Below, one piece after another: positions 58,501 through 64,000 of a stretch of DNA of 64,000 bases. A program made the translations under genes and the position numbers. The DNA is taken from assembly GCA_018881555.1 (NCBI GenBank), contig JACAXG010000130.1, positions 654,079 through 718,078 on the forward strand. Direction: 5' to 3'. This DNA is from Amblyornis subalaris. Lineage: Eukaryota > Chordata > Aves > Passeriformes > Ptilonorhynchidae. How positions within the stretch are numbered: the first letter of the stretch is position 1; every line of letters starts with the position of its first letter. The notes under the pieces were generated by a model. It was not told where the DNA came from, ran no database searches, and was given only the letters and a program-made list of their open reading frames with translations.

Positions 58501-61500
58501 CAGGATGTTGCTGCTCCATCCCTTNCCCTCCAAACCCTACAAAGCAACACGTGGCCTCCAAAGTGCGGGATCCAGGATTTCTGGGCTTTCGGGAAGAGCC
58601 TGGCAGCAAGACCGAGCAGAAATCACTCCCAAACTCTCATTGCCTGCATGAAAAATGAATTCCTTAGCTCAGTTATTTCATCTGGAAGGCAAGACAGAGC
58701 CATAGGAACCAAATCCTGTCCTCAGATAAAACCGTGACATCAGCTCGCACGGGGCGGTCTGGGAGCCTCCNGGAGCCCGGAGCCGAGCTTCCCAAACTTT
58801 TGCATATCCCGTGCTCAGCACATCCAGGTGAGCGGCTGCGCACGCCCGGCCGGGCGTTCGTGCCCNGCTTGGATTTCGGCTGGAACATGTATTTGCAAAG
58901 TCCAAGGAGAGCCTCATTTTTTCACCATAAAAGGTAGGGAGCGAAATTCCAGAGCTGAATTAACACGTCCCGCTGCTCCTCGACGTGGGAAAAGAATGCC
59001 GAGTCCTCCCACGTAGCCGCTTCCCATCCCAGCTCTTCTTCCCTCTTTCCGACTTGTCCCTGCAAGTCCAACCTTTACTGCCATGAGCCAACAATTAATT
59101 ATAAGGATATAATTACCTCTCATCAAGCGAGATACCTGCAGAAGCCGGGTCTGGTTCTCTCCGCGCTTCCATGGCTTTTCTCCCGCTGTGTTTTCCAAAT
59201 TAATTGGAGTAGTCCGGAGTTTTCACTGTTCTGAGGGGGGGACATCTGGCACTGGAATCTCTTCTGACCTCCTGCCTTATAAATAATGATGGGAAGAGAG
59301 GATTATCCAGCAGCCAAATGTGCTCCTGCCACGCTGGGGGGGTTTGAGGGGATATTCCTGGTGGGAATGGGATGCCGGTGTGGGGTCACCATCCCTACTC
59401 GGGTGCTCAGGTCGGAGTCACAGCACTGCTCCACNATTTCATCCCTGTGAAAATCAGCAGGGCATGGATGATAAGTCTTGTCCAACAGAAAGGAGTTGGG
59501 AATTGAGCTTTGGAATTGTGTCACGTGGGGAATGAGAAGGATGATCCTGCAACAGTTTTCTCCTGTGGAAATTAGGATGACAGAGAGGGCGATGCACTGA
59601 CAATAACTAAAACCTAATTTTAGACACTAAAATAGTTAATTTTTCAGCTTTCTAGAATCTTCTTGTTCAAGCAGAANAGAGGCTGACTCTGTTCCTGGTT
59701 CTCCTGCCAGTTTTCCAGCGGGATGTGGGGCAAGCCAGCTCATGCCTCCGTGCCTCTTTCCTGATCCGAGGCTCACAGCAACTCCCAGGCTCGAGAGGGC
59801 ATCGGGAGGGCGAACTCGTTGCCACCACCTCCCAAAGATCCCTGGTGCCTNCTGGGAGCCTGGGGTTTGCCTGGAAAATGTCTTTCCTGACGGATCCTTG
59901 CGTGCTGCTGGAAGGAGATGCTGCTTCCAGATCTGCTTCCCCATCCCCAGTGCCTGGCAGATTCCACNTTTATTCCCAGGACCAGGAGACTCCAAACCCA
60001 AGTGAGCTGATCCCAACGCCAGATCTTTTTAGCANGGAACATCCAGGAAGCAAATCCTGGGCTGTGGTGCAAACTTATNATGCTCCAGGAAAATCAGAGG
60101 TGCTCTCCAGTGTTTTTACAGCAGGAATGGCAGCTGGGAAAGGGCGAGATCCCGGAGGGTGGGACCGGTGAGCACAGGCAGTCCCTGGGCCTGGGCGAGG
60201 AAGGTGGTGGCACTCACACTGCCATCCCCTCCCCCACGCCAGCGTGACCACACCTGGAGCTCGTGGTTGCTCCAGACAAGCCGGCTCACATCCCTGACTT
60301 TTCCAAAGCCGCCGCCAATCAAGCCTGGAGAATTCCCNGTTTCCTCGATGGAGGATTCACCAGCTGTGTGAATCTTGGGGACATCAATGCCACATCCCTC
60401 TGGGGTGGCAGTGCCACCAGCACGGCTGGGTCNGGAGCACCAAGGGGCAGCAGCACTGGTTGGGCCTACGGGAGCCTTCCCAGACTTCCCATCCCTTCCC
60501 GGGGCAGAGCATTCCCTCCAGGAGCTGCTGATGGAGCCAGGTTAGTGTTGGCTCCTCTGGATCCATTCATAGGGGGAGCTCAGATCCTGGTTTTAGGGAT
60601 GCCCCTGCAATGCCTAAAGTGGAGGAGCATCTCCCTTGGAGACCTTTCTGCCTAAAGGGATTTTTACTCCCTGGCTCCTTCATCTTACTCAGCCTTGCAA
60701 AACCGTCGTGAATTTTCCACAGGGGGTGAGAGGGGTGATTAACAGGGATGTGGAAGCAAAACTGAACGACTCCCATCATCTCAGCCTGGTGGGTGTAAAA
60801 CACTCCAGGCATTTCACCCTCAGAAATCCCCAGGATCCCAGCAAGGAGCAGTTGGGATACACCACATCCCCCATTCTGCTCACAGAGGGTAGAAACCGAA
60901 GGGTTTGGGGATGAGCCATGGATGAGAGGGGTTTTTTCCCTAGGAAAAGCCCAGCTTTCCGTTAGCACCCTCGGTGCTGGGGGACATTCCCATGTCCCTG
61001 TGCCAGCAGGACACCAGCCCTGGTGTACAAAACCTGGATTTATCCAGGACACTCTCCCCCGAGCGCAGCAGAAGGAAAGTGGCCTGGGCTGAGAGCCAGG
61101 GTGCCGGCGGGGGGATCCCTACCGCTCCTCTTCCTTCCTCTCCAGCAGGTGGGAATCCCCCTCCCAGCCCCGGAGCCCTTGACATCAGCACATTCCCAGC
61201 GGCGCTCCCGAGGGCACCTCGGGAGCTTTGGACTGAGTCACCCTTGAGCAAACAAGGGAGATAAGGCAAGGAGTGGCAGCGCTCCAGCCTGCACAGATGC
61301 TGGCTTATTTTGAACTCCACAAATGATTTATGTGCCGAGGGAAGGATCCCAGCGCCTCCTCCTCCNCCCAAAGTCCTTTTTTTAAAGTCCTCTATTTCTC
61401 CCTCTGTCTCAACATTTGTGTTGTGTCAGTACCTTCGCTGTGGGTACCCCCAAAAAAACAAGGAAGGGCCAAACCAAATATTTTGTCGAGAGCTAAAAGG

Positions 61501-63151
61501 AGCCAAAGCTCCAGGGGAGNGAGAAGAGGTTTTGTTTTATCAGCAAAGCAAACACCACGGTCGGGAGCAAAATGCTGTTTTCCCTCTTGGAACAGCCCCC
61601 TGAAAACGAGGCCAATGCAGTTTTCATTTGCAACACTAATTTGCTGAACTCCGGCAGGTTAATGATGTTGCTGCCTTTAATTAAAGCAGTTGTTAGTCAG
61701 GCTGAGTCCCTCCTCCTCAGGAAGGGCCTGGTGTTTTGGAAACACTCCCAACCTCCAGAACTGGAGCGCTCCGGCCTCTGGCAGGAATCATGGAATCATG
61801 ACACAGCCAAGATATGGGGGTACAGTCCCAAATCCCTGTTCCAGGTCGGTGTTTGTCCCAGCCTGAGCTGGAAGCAGGGACCGAGTTGGGAAATCAGGAG
61901 TTCCACATTCCTGGTGCTGGTGAGGCACAGGGGGGACACAGTCCGACTCCTGCAGCTTCTCCCCATCTCTTCCCAACCCTTACTGACCCCAAACAGGAGC
62001 CTGAGAGCTCTGGAAGTGCTAAAAGCCCTGGCAAGCCCTGTCCCAGCTGTAGACCTGACTCCTCTCCAGCCTCCAAACAAACCCAACGCGGCGGCGGCCG
62101 CCGCTTTCCACGGAAAGCGTTTCCTGCGNGAACATTCCGAGCGTGACGTGGCTGCGGGGGTGAGTCAGAGCCGGGTTACCTGGCAGGGCTGTGTGTCCTG
62201 TCCCCATGCTGACACCACACACCTCGTTTCTGGGCNGGCTGTCACCTCCGTGCCTCCCTCGTGACTCTCTGCTGAACGACTTCCAGCCCCGGCGCTGTCT
62301 CCGCCAGGGAAGCGCTGCTGGGAATGCTGAGTGATGGAAAGTCGAAGCAGAGCAGCAAATGTCCCTCTGCTAAACGTGGGAATGAAGGCTCTGGCTTTAT
62401 TCTGTATCCTAAAAACCCTCGGCTTGCTGCTCAGACTCACCCTGGCCTCTTCATTGAAGGCTGGGCTTGATCTTGGAAGTCTTTTCCAGCCTTAATTCTG
62501 TGGGTGGGAATATCGTGCCATCCCCAGGTCTTACAAACAGAGGATGCTCTGGCTCCTGGCAATCGATTTTCCAGTCCAATCCTGCATCCCTGCTTGTGGA
62601 TCAAAGCCTTTTACCAAACAGTTGTTTCTTGGCTTGGAAAATACACAGAATGTGTTTGGTTTTTCTACGTTAATTAAAGAAGGAAAGGAATAATAATCTC
62701 CTACAAATCAGTGTGATATCCCTCCACCTTCCCCATCTCATACCATGATTGCTGCAATGCCAATTCCCAGTGGGATGCCTGCCAGGAAACCTTGGGGATG
62801 AGTAACCTTCATGGGTATCCCGGACACGGGGATCCTTCCTCAGGGACACTCGGCAAAAGCAGTGCTTTAATTCCCATCCCTAAGTTTCCTGTCATTAAGT
62901 CAATAACCCTATTGTTATAAGTTCATCTTCGTTTTTGGAGGCACAATACCCCAGGCTTTCAACCTGGGGCAAGATTAAAATCTGTTTTAGTCAGGGATGA
63001 ACCCTTGGCTGTGGGACAAACACCACGGGAGATCAGGACAGGTGACATAGAAAAGGGGTGACTTGTCGAGTACATGAAAGGTTTTTTAGGAATGAAAGCA
63101 TTTCTGCAGGGGTTCCACACAAACATCCTTGATAATTTAGATTTACAGGAG

Positions 63152-63404
63152 CATGGGGTGACAGGGCAAGGGGGAATGACTTAGGACTGGAAGAGAGTAG
63201 ATGATGATTGGGAAGGAATTCTTCCCTGTGAATGTGGTGAGACCCTGGAACAGGCTGCGGCTGCCCCACCCCTGGAAGTGTCCGAGGCCAGGTTGGACAG
63301 GGCTTGGAGCACCCTGGGGTAGTGGAAAGTGTCCCTGCCCATGGCAGGGGGTGGAATGGGATGAGCTTTAATATCCTAACCCACACCAGTGTGGGATTTT
63401 CTGA
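63152..63404 (+). mobile_element. CR1 LINE 3' fragment, about 250 bp
   Basis: Sense strand: 'gggtgacagggcaaggggga', 'gggaaggaattcttccctgt', 'aggttggacagggcttggag', 'gtgtccctgcccatggcag' and the worn 3' end 'cccacaccagtgtgggattt'. Confidence 0.88.
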
Positions 63405-64000
63405 TTTACACACCCCCTCAGTATGAACCCAGCAGTCCCTGCCCCAGACACCCACCCACGGTGACATCCTGGCCGCTCACAACGCGGCTCCGTGCGTCCC
63501 AACTCCCTGTCCTGCAAGGATTTTCCCTCCCAGCCCTTGTGCCTGCATATGGAAGAAGGTTTCCCTCGTCACAGCCCGAGCCTGCGTTTCACATTCATGC
63601 ATTTCAGGCGTAGACGTGTAATTAAATCCCGGAATATTTTAAGCGCTGGTAGTGATTGGAAGGTCTCGTAACTCGGCTCAGCATATGTTGCTCTCCCTCA
63701 TAGTAAGCTCGTGTTCTGCCAGCTGCCTGCGTGGGCTCTCCCTACAATTCCCATCCTCCCATCAATGAGCCGCAGCCAGGAGCAGGAATCATTCCCCAGC
63801 CAGAATCATTCCCTGCTCCGCCCAGGAGCAAAACGCTGGTGTTTCACCGGCTGAGGGGCCGCTCAGAAAGGTGGGAAGGCTCCAAAGGTCGAGCGGTTTA
63901 ATGGGAGCGTGGCTGGGGGCTGGCAGGAATTCTCCATCTCCCGGGCTGGCGCAGGATCCTTTGCTATGGTTACACNAGCCAGGAAGAGAAAACGCAAGGT

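Larger units (their letters stand above)
51081..64000. other. Intergenic DNA upstream of RND3
   Basis: No gene is recognised on either strand. The region holds CR1 copies at 51452, 55391 and 63152, a 16-bp triplication at 54131, a small ATGG repeat at 58013-58041, and AT-rich stretches (53.3-54.3, 54.6-54.8, 59.07-59.22 kb) resembling regulatory DNA of developmental genes. Known vertebrate RND3 loci are flanked by gene-poor DNA, which fits. Confidence 0.65.

Noticed and set aside
58475..58545. 'aattggaagggttggaggga' as an old CR1 fragment
   Set aside because: The similarity covers under 30 bases and no second CR1 block follows.
61786..61800. 'ggaatcatggaatcatg' as another CR1 3' end
   Set aside because: Two octamer-like units are present but the adjoining 'ggtttgggttggaaggg' block is missing, so the evidence is too thin.
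1..64000. tRNA, rRNA, snRNA genes, CRISPR arrays or prokaryotic operons
   Set aside because: No cloverleaf with A and B boxes, no ribosomal core sequences and no regularly spaced repeats were seen. The microsatellites and the 16-bp triplication are not CRISPR arrays. I could not run a covariance-model search.

Overview
The window is vertebrate nuclear DNA, almost certainly from a bird. It carries about twenty 5'-truncated CR1 LINE copies with the avian-type 3' end (read on the opposite strand as 'aatggtttgggttgg' followed by 'aagggaccttaaag'). It has one large-intron gene, a CpG-island promoter and no prokaryotic architecture. The GC-rich intergenic style and an LTR-like end beginning TGTCACGG hint at a songbird, but that is an inference. 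Isolated single Ns are scattered throughout and behave like masked heterozygous sites rather than gaps.

The only protein-coding gene I can support is RND3 (RhoE), a constitutively GTP-bound atypical Rho GTPase, on the minus strand. All five coding exons are present and join in frame to a complete 244-residue protein: 50544-50693, 50352-50439, 43524-43633, 41944-42078 and 39572-39823. Intron 1 is only 104 bp and carries a GGGGTC repeat. Intron 3 appears to use a non-canonical GC donor. The promoter is a CpG island around 50.2-51.1 kb with a TATA box that is also a perfect MEF2 site, an inverted CCAAT box, GC boxes and a CTCF-like motif. The inferred 3' UTR runs from 39571 to about 37.75 kb and contains two miR-200b/c/429 seed matches and one miR-17/miR-302 seed match.

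Layout: 1-37.7 kb lies downstream of RND3 and is intergenic. It holds dispersed CR1 fragments, mostly on the minus strand and densest at 14.3-22.0 kb, plus microsatellites (GGAT, GAG, TTG, CCAT), a CpG-dense block at 33.2-33.9 kb and several AT-rich segments that look like conserved non-coding elements. 37.7-51.1 kb is the RND3 unit, in which I recognise no CR1. 51.1-64.0 kb lies upstream of RND3 and is intergenic, with three CR1 copies, a 16-bp triplicated GATA-motif repeat at 54.13 kb and further candidate regulatory segments.

The window looks like one developmental or cytoskeletal regulator gene embedded in regulatory gene-poor DNA. I found no new enzymatic system. The most interesting items are the GC-AG intron, the G-quadruplex micro-intron, the TATA/MEF2 promoter, the GATA triplication and a possible distal polyadenylation region at 35.5 kb.
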